A stretch of DNA of 64,000 bases from Cereibacter sphaeroides (GTDB lineage: Bacteria; Pseudomonadota; Alphaproteobacteria; Rhodobacterales; Rhodobacteraceae): contig QFQS01000001.1 of assembly GCA_003243455.1 (NCBI GenBank), positions 1,550,001 through 1,614,000 on the forward strand. The letters run 5' to 3'. Every line of letters starts with the position of its first letter. Positions within the stretch are counted from its first letter, which is position 1. Below are positions 32,564-41,761 of the stretch, one piece after another. The notes under the pieces were generated by a model, which was not told the DNA's origin, did no database searches, and was given only the letters and a program-made list of their open reading frames with translations. Position numbers and translations under genes: made by a program.

Positions 32564-33520
32564 ATGCTGCGCCTGACCCTTGCCGCCCTTGCCCTATGCG
32601 TCGCTGGCACTGCACAAGCGGCCTCCACCGGCGGTTACTCCTCGATCGTCATCTTCGGTGACAGCCTTAGCGATACCGGAAACCTTTACGCCGCGACCGG
32701 CGGCGCGATCCCGGCGGCGCCATACGTCAACGGCCGTTTCTCGAACGGCCCGATCTGGGCCGATGACATGATCGCGGCCTTCAACGCCAAGGGCCTGTTC
32801 GGCGCGTCTTTCGCCTATGGCAGCGCCAATGTGATCGAGAACGGCGATTTCATCCCCGACCTCGGCACGCAGATCGGCATCTTTGAGACCAACGTGCCCG
32901 ACGCGGCGCTGGGTGATAACCCGCTTGCCGCGATCTGGATGGGGGCGAACGATCTCTTTGACGCGCTCGACACGATGGACACCGCGGGCGTGGTGGCGAC
33001 AGGTGTTGCGGCGGCGGCTGGCGTGGCTCAGGGGATCGCGGCTCTCGCTGCCGGAGGCATCACCGATTTCGTGGTGCTGAACCTGCCCGATCTGGCGCTG
33101 ACCCCCGCCTATGCGATGTTTCAGACGGATAAGGCGGCGGCCGCCCATGCCGGAAGCGTCGCCTTCAACACCGCCTTGGCGGGCCAGCTTGACCTTCTGC
33201 GCGCGGGCGGTCTGAACATCACCGGCGTCGACATCTTTTCGCTGTTCAATGACCTGCACGCCAACCCGAGCCAATACGGCCTCAGCGGCAACTTCGCGCC
33301 CTGCTACATCCCCAGCGTCTACACCTGCGATCTGGTGACCGAAGCTGGCAAGTTGACCTTCTTCGACCCTGTTCACCCCAGTGATACGGTCCAAGGCGCC
33401 GTGGCCGATGCTGTCAGCGATGCGATTACCCCGGCCGCCGTGCCGCTGCCCGCCTCGGCTACGCTGCTGATGGGTGCGATGATCGGCATCGCGGCGCTAC
33501 GCCGCCGCGCGCAGGCTTAG
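32564..33520 (+). CDS. Secreted SGNH/GDSL esterase with VPLPA C-terminal sorting signal
   Basis: 318 residues. Signal peptide about 1-20, then the GDSL block FGDSLSDTGN with nucleophile Ser34, block III WMGANDLFD (Asn), and block V FDPVHPSD (Asp/His), so the hydrolase is complete. The C terminus (about 293-318) reads VPLPASATLLMGAMIGIAAL followed by RRRAQA: motif, membrane helix, basic tail, i.e. a VPLPA-CTERM sorting signal of the exosortase type. It should be exported and processed at the envelope, acting as lipase/esterase. No exosortase gene is in the window. AAAAAGGAAAAACG upstream serves as ribosome site. Confidence 0.88.
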   Translation: MLRLTLAALALCVAGTAQAASTGGYSSIVIFGDSLSDTGNLYAATGGAIPAAPYVNGRFSNGPIWADDMIAAFNAKGLFGASFAYGSANVIENGDFIPDLGTQIGIFETNVPDAALGDNPLAAIWMGANDLFDALDTMDTAGVVATGVAAAAGVAQGIAALAAGGITDFVVLNLPDLALTPAYAMFQTDKAAAAHAGSVAFNTALAGQLDLLRAGGLNITGVDIFSLFNDLHANPSQYGLSGNFAPCYIPSVYTCDLVTEAGKLTFFDPVHPSDTVQGAVADAVSDAITPAAVPLPASATLLMGAMIGIAALRRRAQA

Positions 33521-33606
33521 TTTCCGCGCAATCCTTTCCGAAGGATCAGCAGAAATGCAGAGCGGCGCTGAATCAATAACTTGATCGACGCCCCAAGCGT
33601 AAAAGC

Positions 33607-34035
33607 TCAGCTTCCCTGCAGGCTTTGCACGTACTGACCCAACTGGACCAGCCGCAGAGGCGTCGGCGTCGCGATCCCGTCGCCGCCGTCGAACAGCACC
33701 AAGTCGCCATCAAGCAGCGGTGCGAATTTCGGCATCACCCGGCCATCCTCCTGCGCGTAACCCCAGATATGCGCCATCACCCGCGTCATCGGAAAGCTGC
33801 CGTCATTTCGAGCCGCGATGGTCGTCAGGTTCGCGGGCCGTTCGGACAACCCCGCCGCCGCCTCGCCGTAACCTTTCCCCGTCGCGCCGTGACAGCCTGC
33901 GCAATAGCTCGCGAAATCCTCCGCGCCGGTCGGTCTTCCCGGGGTGGGGCCGGAACCTCCGATGGGCAGGCAAGCGGCAAGAAACCCGGCCAGGGCAAGA
34001 GGTGTCAGAACGATGATGGGGCTGAGAGGCTGCAT
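33607..34035 (-). CDS. Lipoprotein c-type cytochrome
   Basis: 142 residues. The signal sequence ends ALAGFLAAC, a lipobox (LAAC), so the protein is lipid-anchored on the periplasmic side. One heme site, YCAGCHGATG (CxxCH), with the likely axial Met in GRVMPKFAP. It resembles class I cytochromes c (cytochrome_CBB3 type). Electron partners cannot be named. The ATG at 34035 follows AAGGAG. It ends near the GDSL gene in a convergent arrangement; a weak hairpin (33531-33546) lies between. Confidence 0.88.
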   Translation of the reverse strand: MQPLSPIIVLTPLALAGFLAACLPIGGSGPTPGRPTGAEDFASYCAGCHGATGKGYGEAAAGLSERPANLTTIAARNDGSFPMTRVMAHIWGYAQEDGRVMPKFAPLLDGDLVLFDGGDGIATPTPLRLVQLGQYVQSLQGS

Positions 34036-34089
34036 CGGAACTCCTTCGTGATCGCCCCAACCAAGCACGGGGGTGACCGCCGCGCAATC

Positions 34090-34767
34090 CTAGACAACCC
34101 GCCCCGCCTCCAGCCGCACGATCCGGTCCATCCGCGCGGCAAGCGCCATGTTGTGGGTCACGATAAGGGCCGATAGCCCGGTCTCACGCACGACTTCCAT
34201 CAGCGTCGCAAAGACCTGATCAGAAGTCTCGGGGTCCAGGTTCCCCGTCGGCTCATCCGCCAGCAGCAGCTTCGGCCCGTTCGCCAGCGCCCGGCAGAAG
34301 GCAACCCTCTGCTGCTCTCCACCCGACAGCGCCGCAGGCCGGTGGTCCGCCCGCGCCGCGATCCCGACACGGCTCAGCAGGTCACGCGCCCGCGCCTCTG
34401 CCTGCGTGCGTGACACGCCGTTCGCAAGCTGGGGCAAGACGATGTTTTCCAGCGCGGTAAACTCGGGCAGCAGGTGGTGGAACTGATAGATAAACCCCAC
34501 CTCCGCCCGCCGCGCCTCGGTCCGCGCGCGGTCGCCAAGCCCGTCCATGGCGCGGCCCGCCAGCCAAACCTCACCCGCGTCGGCGGTGTCCAGCAGCCCC
34601 GCGATATGGAGGAGCGTCGACTTACCCGCCCCCGATGGCGCGACCAGCGCCACGACCTCGCCGGGATCAATCGACAGGGTCGCACCGCGCAGCACCTGCA
34701 CCTCACCCGCAGCGCCGCGATTGTAGGTCTTTTGCAGGCCGGTCAGCGCCAGCATCGCCTCACTCAT
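34090..34767 (-). CDS. lolD: Lipoprotein-releasing system ATP-binding protein LolD
   Basis: 225 residues. Walker A APSGAGKST (about 43-51), Q-loop IYQFHHLLPEFTALENI, signature LSGGEQQRVAFCRAL and Walker B LLLADEPTGNLDP. This MacB/LolD-type ATPase powers release of outer-membrane lipoproteins from the inner membrane. It overlaps the LolC/E gene by 8 bases in the same direction, which fixes the partner. Confidence 0.94.
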   Translation of the reverse strand: MSEAMLALTGLQKTYNRGAAGEVQVLRGATLSIDPGEVVALVAPSGAGKSTLLHIAGLLDTADAGEVWLAGRAMDGLGDRARTEARRAEVGFIYQFHHLLPEFTALENIVLPQLANGVSRTQAEARARDLLSRVGIAARADHRPAALSGGEQQRVAFCRALANGPKLLLADEPTGNLDPETSDQVFATLMEVVRETGLSALIVTHNMALAARMDRIVRLEAGRVV

Positions 34768-36046
34768 AGCGCAGCGCCTCGACCGGGTTCATCCGGGCCG
34801 CGCGACGCGCCGGGATCAGGGTGACGATGAACGACAGCCCCAAAGACAACACCACCGCCGACAAAACATCGCCCATCTGCAGCTTCGCAGGCAGCGCATA
34901 TATACCCCGGATCGAAGGATCCCAGACCCCACCGCCCGAGACATAGTTCACGAGGCTGAAGATAGGGTCGATATATATTGCGAACAGGCAGCCCAGCACC
35001 ACACCCAGCGCCGTCCCTATCAATCCGGTCGAGGCACCGCAGAGGAAGAACACCCGCAGGATCGACCCTTCGGTCAGCCCCATCGTGCGCAGGATGCCGA
35101 TGTCGCGCCCCTTATTCTTCACCAGCATGATCAGCCCGGAAATGATGTTCATCGAGGCGATCAGCACCAGCACCGACAGGATCACGAACATCACATTGTC
35201 CTCGATCGTCAGCGCACGAAGAAAGCTGGAGGCGGAGTCCTTCCAGTTCCACAGATAGGTCCGCTCGTCACCGGCGGCCAGAAGCGCCGGAGCCATCGCT
35301 TCGACATTGTCCGGATCGGCCACCATCACCTCGATCTCATCCGCCGAACCTTCGCGGTTGAAATAGGCCTGCGCCTCGGCAAAGGGCATATAGACGCGGG
35401 TCTGGTCGATATCCCACCGCCCCGCGGTGAAGACATAGACGACCTCATAGGCATTGACGCGCGGGCTGGTGCCGAAGGCGGTCTTGACCCCATCAGGAGA
35501 GATCAGGCGGATCTTGTCGCCCACCGTCACCCCCAGATCGCGCGCCACGCCCGAGCCGATGGCGATGCCCTGATCAAAGCGTCCGATGTCGCCCCAGGAT
35601 TCCTGCGGATGGGCGACGCGGGGGATCGCCAGCAGATCCTCATCCCGCAAGCCGTAGATTTCGACGCCAGAGTTGCTGCCGTTTGCGGTCGCCATGACCT
35701 GCCCCTTGATCATCGGCGCCGCATGGGTGACGCCGGCCACCTGCCGCAGCTTTTCCGCCAGACCGTCATAGTCGGCGATGGTTCGCACGGTCTGCCCAGA
35801 CTCATTTTCCCAGGGCGTGGAATAGACGGTGACATGGGCGTTTGCGCCAAGGATCGTATCGACGAACTCGGCGCGAAAACCGGCACGCACCGACAGCGTG
35901 GCGATCAGCGCAAAGACGGCGAGGGTGATCCCGACCAAGCTGATCCAGGTCATCACCGAAACCCCGCCCTCGGCGCGGCGCGCGCGCAGGAAACGCCAGG
36001 CGATCATCCATTCGAAGAGGGCGAAGGGGGGCGTGCGATTGGCCAT
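34760..36046 (-). CDS. lolC: Lipoprotein-releasing ABC transporter permease LolC/E
   Basis: 428 residues. N-terminal FEWMIAWRFLRARRAEGGVS precedes the first helix (ISLVGITLAVFALIATLSVR), then a long periplasmic domain, and three C-terminal helices including IISGLIMLVKNKGRDIGILRTMG, the FtsX-type core. As in many alphaproteobacteria only one LolC/E-type gene is present in the unit, which probably acts as a homodimer with LolD. I start at ATG 36046 (AAAGGA upstream), not at the longer 36076. Confidence 0.92.
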   Translation of the reverse strand: MANRTPPFALFEWMIAWRFLRARRAEGGVSVMTWISLVGITLAVFALIATLSVRAGFRAEFVDTILGANAHVTVYSTPWENESGQTVRTIADYDGLAEKLRQVAGVTHAAPMIKGQVMATANGSNSGVEIYGLRDEDLLAIPRVAHPQESWGDIGRFDQGIAIGSGVARDLGVTVGDKIRLISPDGVKTAFGTSPRVNAYEVVYVFTAGRWDIDQTRVYMPFAEAQAYFNREGSADEIEVMVADPDNVEAMAPALLAAGDERTYLWNWKDSASSFLRALTIEDNVMFVILSVLVLIASMNIISGLIMLVKNKGRDIGILRTMGLTEGSILRVFFLCGASTGLIGTALGVVLGCLFAIYIDPIFSLVNYVSGGGVWDPSIRGIYALPAKLQMGDVLSAVVLSLGLSFIVTLIPARRAARMNPVEALRYE

Positions 36047-36108
36047 CTGATCCTTTCGGGAGACTACCTTCTCCACGAGCTTCTTCTTGGCGAAATACCC
36101 TCGGGGGT

Positions 36109-36129
36109 CCGGGGGCAGACAGCCCCCGG
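36109..36129. repeat. GC-rich hairpin between proS and lolC
   Basis: CCGGGGGC (36109-36116) with GCCCCCGG (36122-36129), 5-base loop. It sits in GAAATACCCTCGGGGGTCCG... sequence of the type scattered through Rhodobacteraceae intergenic regions. No T-run follows on the minus strand, so termination would be weak. Confidence 0.6.
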
Positions 36130-36148
36130 CCTCTCCGCCAGAACCGCC

Positions 36149-37486
36149 TTAGATGGCTGAGTAGATCGCGACCACTCGGGCGACTACGTCTTCTGCCGAC
36201 ATCTCTTCGCTCTCACCCGTCCGGCGCGAGGTCAATTCAACTTTGCCGGAGGCCAGCCCGCGCGGGCCGACGGTGATGCGCCAGGGCAGGCCGATCAGGT
36301 CCATCGTCGCAAATTTGGCGCCTGCCCGTTCGTCGCGGTCGTCGTAGAGCGGGTCGAGGCCCTTGGCGATCAGCGCATTGTAGATCTTCATACATGCCTC
36401 ATCCGTGGCCGCGTCGCCCTGTTTCAGGTTGACGATGCCGACGTGGAAGGGGGTCACGCCTTCGGGCCAGATGATGCCCTTGTCGTCGTGGCTGGCCTCG
36501 ATGATCGCACCAAGAAGGCGGGAAACGCCGATGCCGTGGCTGCCCATCTGGACCGGCACGCGTTCGCCCTTGTCATTCACCACCATCGCGCCCATCGGCT
36601 CGGAATACTTGGTGCCGAAGAAAAAGATCTGACCGACCTCGATCCCGCGCGAGGACTTGCGACGCTCTTCGGGGATTGCGTCGAAGATGGCCGGATCGTG
36701 GGTTTCATCGGTGCGGGCGTAGGGGGTCGTCCATTCCTTGACGATGGCCGCGCATTCGGCACGGTCGTCGTAGTTGACAACGCGGTCGCCGAATTTCAGG
36801 TCGGTGATCGCGCTGTCATAGAAGACCTCGCTTTCGCCGGTCGAGGCCAGCACCAGGAATTCATGCGTGTTGTCGCCGCCGATGGGACCGGAGGCCGCGC
36901 GCATCGGGATGGCCTGAAGCCCCATACGCTCATAGGTGCGCAGGTAGCTGACCATGTGGCGGTTATAGGCGTGCAGAGCGCTTTCGATGTCGATGTCGAA
37001 ATTGTAGCCGTCCTTCATCAGGAACTCGCGGCCGCGCATGACGCCGAAGCGGGGGCGCATCTCATCGCGGAATTTCCACTGAATGTGGTAGAGCGTCAGC
37101 GGAAGGTCCTTGTAGCTGCCAACATGGCTACGGAAGATGTCGGTGATCATCTCTTCGTTTGTCGGGCCATACAGCATTTCGCGCTTGTTGCGATCGGTGA
37201 TGCGCAGCATCTCTTCGCCGTAGTCGTCGTAGCGACCAGACTCCCGCCACAGGTCGGCAGGTTGCAGCGTGGGCATCAGCAGCGGGATATGGCCCGCCTT
37301 CTGCTGTTCCTCATGCACGATCTGCTCGATCTTGCGCAGAACCTTGTAGCCGAGTGGCAGCCAGGAATAGATGCCCGCCGCCTGCTGCTTGATCATGCCT
37401 GCCCGCAGCATGTAGCGATGGCTGACGATCTGCGCCTCGGACGGGTTTTCCTTCAGCACGGGCAGGAAATAGCGGGTCAGGCGCAT
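36149..37486 (-). CDS. proS: Proline--tRNA ligase, short form without editing insertion
   Basis: 445 residues. Class II synthetase: motif 2 region QWKFRDEMRPRFGVMRGREF, motif 3 GSHGIGVSRLLGAI, then an anticodon-binding domain (FHVGIVNLKQGD to KVELTSRRTGE). Bacterial ProRS of about 570 residues has an inserted editing domain between motifs 2 and 3; here the chain passes from motif 2 to motif 3 without it, which is normal for alphaproteobacteria, where a free trans-editing protein is used. Start ATG 37486 with AAAGG. Transcribed towards lolC-lolD. Confidence 0.96.
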   Translation of the reverse strand: MRLTRYFLPVLKENPSEAQIVSHRYMLRAGMIKQQAAGIYSWLPLGYKVLRKIEQIVHEEQQKAGHIPLLMPTLQPADLWRESGRYDDYGEEMLRITDRNKREMLYGPTNEEMITDIFRSHVGSYKDLPLTLYHIQWKFRDEMRPRFGVMRGREFLMKDGYNFDIDIESALHAYNRHMVSYLRTYERMGLQAIPMRAASGPIGGDNTHEFLVLASTGESEVFYDSAITDLKFGDRVVNYDDRAECAAIVKEWTTPYARTDETHDPAIFDAIPEERRKSSRGIEVGQIFFFGTKYSEPMGAMVVNDKGERVPVQMGSHGIGVSRLLGAIIEASHDDKGIIWPEGVTPFHVGIVNLKQGDAATDEACMKIYNALIAKGLDPLYDDRDERAGAKFATMDLIGLPWRITVGPRGLASGKVELTSRRTGESEEMSAEDVVARVVAIYSAI

Positions 37487-37612
37487 CTTGAACCTTTCTG
37501 GGGCTGGCCGGTTGCGCATCGCTTAAGCGATCCGCATCTTTTGGGCAAGTGAGCGGGCTTGCCGGGAACGGCCGCTTGGTTCAAGACGGTTGCAGGAAAG
37601 CGGAGCTTGCGA

Positions 37613-38746
37613 ATGGCATTGCCGGTTCGGGAACAGCTGAAATACTGGGGCCTCGCGGCGCTGGTCTTTTTCGTGCTGCTGTATCTGCTGGGGAACGTGA
37701 TCCTGCCGTTCATCGTCGGCAGCGCGATCGCCTATTTCCTTGACCCGATCGCAGACAGGTTACAGCGGCTTGGCCTGAGCCGGGTCTGGGCGACGGTGGT
37801 GATCTCGCTGGGTGCGGTGATCGTCTTTGCCCTGCTGGTTCTGGCCGTCATCCCCACCCTGATCAGCCAGGCGGCCGCGCTGATCGCCGCGGCGCCAGAG
37901 ATCAGCCGGCAGTTCCAGGCCTTCCTGACCGAACGCTTCCCCGAGTTGAACGACAGCACCAGCACGGCGCGGCAGACGTTGAACCAGATCGGCGAGGCCA
38001 TCGGCGCGCGTGGGGGAGAGGTTCTGAACGGGCTGGTCAGTTCGGCGCTCAGCATCATTTCTGTCGTGGTTTTCATGGTCGTCGTGCCGGTCGTTGCATT
38101 TTACATGCTGCTGGACTGGGACAACATGGTGGCCCGCATCGACACGATGCTGCCGCGCGATCATGCGCCGGTCATCCGCAGACTTGCCCATGAAATCGAC
38201 CAGGTCATGGCCGGTTTCGTGCGCGGACAGGTCAGCGTCTGCCTGATCCTTGGCACCTTCTATTCGGTCGCGTTGATGATTGCTGGGCTGCAGTTCGGAC
38301 TTGTGGTCGGTGCTCTGGCAGGCGCGATTACCTTCATTCCCTATGTCGGCGCGCTGGTAGGCGGGGCGCTGGCCATCGGTCTGGCCCTGTTCCAGTTCTG
38401 GGGCGACTGGGTGCAAATCGGCGTGATCGTTGCGATCTTCGCCGTCGGGCAGTTCTTTGAAGGCAATATCCTGTCTCCGAAACTGGTCGGTGGTTCGGTC
38501 GGGCTTCACCCGGTCTGGCTGCTGTTCGCCCTTGCGGCCTTTGGCGCGATCTTCGGCTTTGTCGGCATGCTGGTGGCCGTTCCGGTCGCCGCGATGATCG
38601 GCGTTCTCGCTCGGTTCTGCATCGAGAAGTATCGCGAAAGCATGCTGTATCGGGGGGTGGAGGATGCGGAGACCCCAACCATAATCCTGCCCGAACAGCG
38701 CGTGGTCACCGCTCGCGTCATCGTCCAGGACGAGCGCCGGTCGTGA
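37613..38746 (+). CDS. AI-2E family transporter (PerM/YdiK-type membrane protein)
   Basis: 377 residues, about eight helices. N-terminal ALVFFVLLYLLGNVILPFIV and AYFLDPIADRLQRLGLSRVW are the family opening, with the conserved C-terminal block ITFIPYVGALVGGALAIGLA and GQFFEGNILSPKLVGGSVGLHP. Family members export small molecules or ions; the AI-2 label covers only a few. The stop overlaps hdaA by 4 bases, a linkage known from other alphaproteobacteria. Start ATG 37613 has GGAG at 8 bases; an ATG at 37559 is the alternative. Confidence 0.88.
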   Translation: MALPVREQLKYWGLAALVFFVLLYLLGNVILPFIVGSAIAYFLDPIADRLQRLGLSRVWATVVISLGAVIVFALLVLAVIPTLISQAAALIAAAPEISRQFQAFLTERFPELNDSTSTARQTLNQIGEAIGARGGEVLNGLVSSALSIISVVVFMVVVPVVAFYMLLDWDNMVARIDTMLPRDHAPVIRRLAHEIDQVMAGFVRGQVSVCLILGTFYSVALMIAGLQFGLVVGALAGAITFIPYVGALVGGALAIGLALFQFWGDWVQIGVIVAIFAVGQFFEGNILSPKLVGGSVGLHPVWLLFALAAFGAIFGFVGMLVAVPVAAMIGVLARFCIEKYRESMLYRGVEDAETPTIILPEQRVVTARVIVQDERRS

Positions 38747-39420
38747 TCCGGCAGCTTGCCTTCGAGCTGCCCCTGCGCGAGGCGCTGGGGCGGGAAGATT
38801 TCATGATATCTCCGGCGAACGCGCTGGCCCTGGAAACACTGTCCGACTGGCGGAACTGGCCCGGTGGGCGGATGCTTTTGATCGGACCCGAAGGCGCGGG
38901 CAAGACTCATCTCGCCCATGTCTGGGCTGCCGATACGCAGGCGATCATTGTTCCCGGCTACGGATTGGCGACGCAGAACCTTCCCGCGCTTGCCATCAAA
39001 GGCGCGGTCATCATCGAAGATGCAGACCGGATCGCCGCGACGGATCAGCCAGCTTTGTTTCATCTTCACAACATGATCTCGGAAAGGGGTGGGAGGCTTC
39101 TGCTGACCGCCCGCCAACCGGTGCGCGACTGGGGGTTGGACCTGCCCGATCTGATCAGCCGCATGCAGGCAGTGGCGGTGACGCGGCTGCAACCGCCCGA
39201 CGACGCGCTTTTGTCGGCAGTTCTGGTCAAGTTGTTCACGGACCGGCAAATCGCCATTTCGCCCGCGCTGATCCCCTATCTCGTCAGCCGCATGGACCGC
39301 TCTTTCGCTGCGGCGCGTGCGTTGGTGGCGCGGCTTGACGCACGGGCCCTGTCCCAGGGAAGAGCCATCACGCGAGGTCTGGCGGCCGATATCCTGCTTG
39401 ATCCCGATGACACGCCTTAG
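38743..39420 (+). CDS. hdaA: DnaA-related regulatory protein HdaA
   Basis: 225 residues. AAA+ domain with Walker A GPEGAGKTHLAHVWA (about 47-61) and Walker B-like AVIIEDADRI; DnaA-like arrangement but no DNA-binding domain. The N-terminal QLAFELPLREALGREDFMIS contains the clamp-binding QLAFEL, matching the QL(S/D)LF-type sites by which Hda contacts DnaN. HdaA stimulates ATP hydrolysis by DnaA after replication starts. Start is GTG at 38743 overlapping the permease stop. Confidence 0.9.
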   Translation: MIRQLAFELPLREALGREDFMISPANALALETLSDWRNWPGGRMLLIGPEGAGKTHLAHVWAADTQAIIVPGYGLATQNLPALAIKGAVIIEDADRIAATDQPALFHLHNMISERGGRLLLTARQPVRDWGLDLPDLISRMQAVAVTRLQPPDDALLSAVLVKLFTDRQIAISPALIPYLVSRMDRSFAAARALVARLDARALSQGRAITRGLAADILLDPDDTP

Positions 39421-39522
39421 GAGGGCCACGGCACGAAAGCATACATCCCCGTTCCAGCCGCTTCCCTAGGAAGGCCTGTCCCGCTAGCCTGTGCGCAAAT
39501 CACAAATGCAGAACGGCAGGCA

Positions 39523-41694
39523 ATGACTCAGGCGGATTTTTTGAAAGCGCCCTTCCCCGATCCGGTGGTGCTGCCTCCGGCAGAAACCACGGGGCCCAAA
39601 CGCTATTTCAATCGCGAACTGAGCTGGCTCGCCTTCAACTGGCGCGTTCTTGAAGAGGCTGCGAACGCCCGGGTGCCTCTGCTGGAACGCCTTCGCTTCC
39701 TGTCGATCTCTGCCACCAACCTTGACGAATTCTACACCGTGCGCGTTGCGGGTCTGCGCGAACTGGCGCGGGCGGGCAATACGATGCTGTCCGAGGATGG
39801 CCTGCCCCCCGCCGAACAGCTTTTGCTGATCAACGCCGATGCGCGGCGGCTGATGCACACGCAGCAGACCACCTTCAACAAGCTGAAGAAGGAGATGGAG
39901 GGAGAAGGGATCACCCTTCTTACCCGATCCAAGCTTACCTCTCGCGATTTCAAGTTTCTTGAGACGCACTTTCTGACCAAGGTCTTCCCGCTGCTGTCGC
40001 CGCTGGCGATTGACCCGGCGCATCCGTTCCCGTTCATCCCGAACACCGGGTTTTGCCTTGGACTGCAGCTTGAACGCGCCAAGGATGCACGCCCGCTTCA
40101 GGCGCTGCTGCCGATCCCTCAGCAGATTGCGCGTTTCGTTCCCCTGCCCGCCCGGCCGGGCGAGAACCGGTTCCTGCCGCTTGAGGAGTTGCTGCTGTTG
40201 CACTTAGGCATGCTGTTCCCCGGCTATGTCGACCGGGGCCATTGCGCCTTCCGCGTGCTGCGCGACAGCGATCTGGAGGTCGAGGACGAGGCCGAGGATC
40301 TGGTGCGCGAGTTCGAAACCGCGCTAAAACGCCGTCGACGGGGTGAAGTGATCCGGCTGAAGCTCAGCGCGGGCGCGCCGGAACAGTTGCGCAGCCTGAT
40401 CATGGAAGAGTTGCACGTGACCGAGGCCGACATGGTCGAGGTGCGCGGGCTTTTGGGCGTTGCGGACCTGAAGGAACTGGTTCTGGATAGCCGCCGCGAC
40501 CTGTTGTGGCCACCTTTCACCCCGCGCGTTCCCGAGCGGGTGCAGGACCACGACGGCGACATGTTCTCGGCGATCCGCCAGAAGGACATGCTGCTGCATC
40601 ACCCCTATGAGACCTTCGACATGGTCATCCGCTTTCTGAAACAGGCGGCGGCAGACCCGAACGTGCTGGCGATAAAGCAGACGCTGTACCGCACCAGCCG
40701 CGACAGCCCGATCGTGGAGGCTTTGTGCGAGGCAGCCGAGGCGGGCAAGTCGGTGACGGCGCTGGTCGAGTTGAAGGCGCGATTCGACGAGGCCGCGAAC
40801 ATCCGCCAGTCGCGCAGGCTGGAGCGTGCGGGTGCGCATGTTGTCTATGGGTTCATCAACTACAAGACCCACGCCAAGATCAGCACGGTCGTCCGGCGCG
40901 AGGGCGACAATCTGGTCACCTATACCCATTACGGCACCGGCAATTATCACCCGATCACGGCGCGCATCTACACCGACCTCAGCCTGTTCACCTGCGACCC
41001 GGCGCTGGGGCGCGATGCGACCAAGGTGTTCAACTATCTGTCCGGCTACGTGCAGCCGGATGGGCTGGAGAACCTCGCAATTTCTCCCATCAGCCTGAAG
41101 CCACGCCTGCTGGAACTGATCGAGGCCGAGGCCGTTCTGGCGCGAGCAGGCAAGCCCGCTGCGATCTGGGCCAAGATGAACAGCCTGATTGACCCCGAGG
41201 TCATCGACGCCCTCTATTCGGCAAGCAACGCGGGCGTGAAGATCAGCCTTGTCGTGCGTGGCATCTGCGGCGTGAGGCCGGGTGTGAAGGGCTTGAGCGA
41301 GAATATCCGCGTCAAGTCCATCGTCGGGCGTTTTCTGGAACACAGCCGGATCGTCTGCTTTGGTAACGGCAAGGGGCTGCCGTCGAAAACCGCGCGCGTC
41401 TTCATCAGCTCGGCCGACTGGATGGGCCGCAACCTGACGCGGCGGGTCGAGACGCTGGTCGAGACGATGAACCCGACCGTCAAGGAACAGATCGTCAGCC
41501 AGATCATGGCGGCGAACCTTGCCGATGAGGCGCAAAGCTGGGTCTTGCGGGCCGACGGGCGTTTCGTGCGAGAGCTGGCCGAGGGCCGTAATCTCTTCGA
41601 TTGTCACAGGTTCTTCATGGAAAATCCGTCTTTGTCCGGCCGGGGAACCGCAGGGGCCAAGGATGTGCCGAGGTTGGCCCAGAACATCGACTGA
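39523..41694 (+). CDS. ppk1: Polyphosphate kinase 1
   Basis: 723 residues. N-terminal domain YFNRELSWLAFNWRVLEEA, head domain, and two C-terminal phospholipase-D-like domains. The phosphorylated histidine lies in YTHYGTGNYHPITARIYTDL (first His of THYG). It builds polyphosphate from ATP. Length fits the family (about 690-730). It is followed 67 bases later by ppx, giving a synthesis and breakdown pair. A 100-base gap upstream has no obvious promoter match. Confidence 0.96.
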   Translation: MTQADFLKAPFPDPVVLPPAETTGPKRYFNRELSWLAFNWRVLEEAANARVPLLERLRFLSISATNLDEFYTVRVAGLRELARAGNTMLSEDGLPPAEQLLLINADARRLMHTQQTTFNKLKKEMEGEGITLLTRSKLTSRDFKFLETHFLTKVFPLLSPLAIDPAHPFPFIPNTGFCLGLQLERAKDARPLQALLPIPQQIARFVPLPARPGENRFLPLEELLLLHLGMLFPGYVDRGHCAFRVLRDSDLEVEDEAEDLVREFETALKRRRRGEVIRLKLSAGAPEQLRSLIMEELHVTEADMVEVRGLLGVADLKELVLDSRRDLLWPPFTPRVPERVQDHDGDMFSAIRQKDMLLHHPYETFDMVIRFLKQAAADPNVLAIKQTLYRTSRDSPIVEALCEAAEAGKSVTALVELKARFDEAANIRQSRRLERAGAHVVYGFINYKTHAKISTVVRREGDNLVTYTHYGTGNYHPITARIYTDLSLFTCDPALGRDATKVFNYLSGYVQPDGLENLAISPISLKPRLLELIEAEAVLARAGKPAAIWAKMNSLIDPEVIDALYSASNAGVKISLVVRGICGVRPGVKGLSENIRVKSIVGRFLEHSRIVCFGNGKGLPSKTARVFISSADWMGRNLTRRVETLVETMNPTVKEQIVSQIMAANLADEAQSWVLRADGRFVRELAEGRNLFDCHRFFMENPSLSGRGTAGAKDVPRLAQNID

Positions 41695-41761
41695 CCTACA
41701 AGCAGGCATTGACCGTCCGACACCCCGCCTGCATGGTCGCGCGCATCAGAAGGAGCGACAG

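Noticed and set aside
33531..33546. ATCCTT/AAGGAT hairpin between the GDSL and cytochrome genes as a terminator
   Set aside because: Only 6-bp arms and no T-run on either strand; too weak to call.
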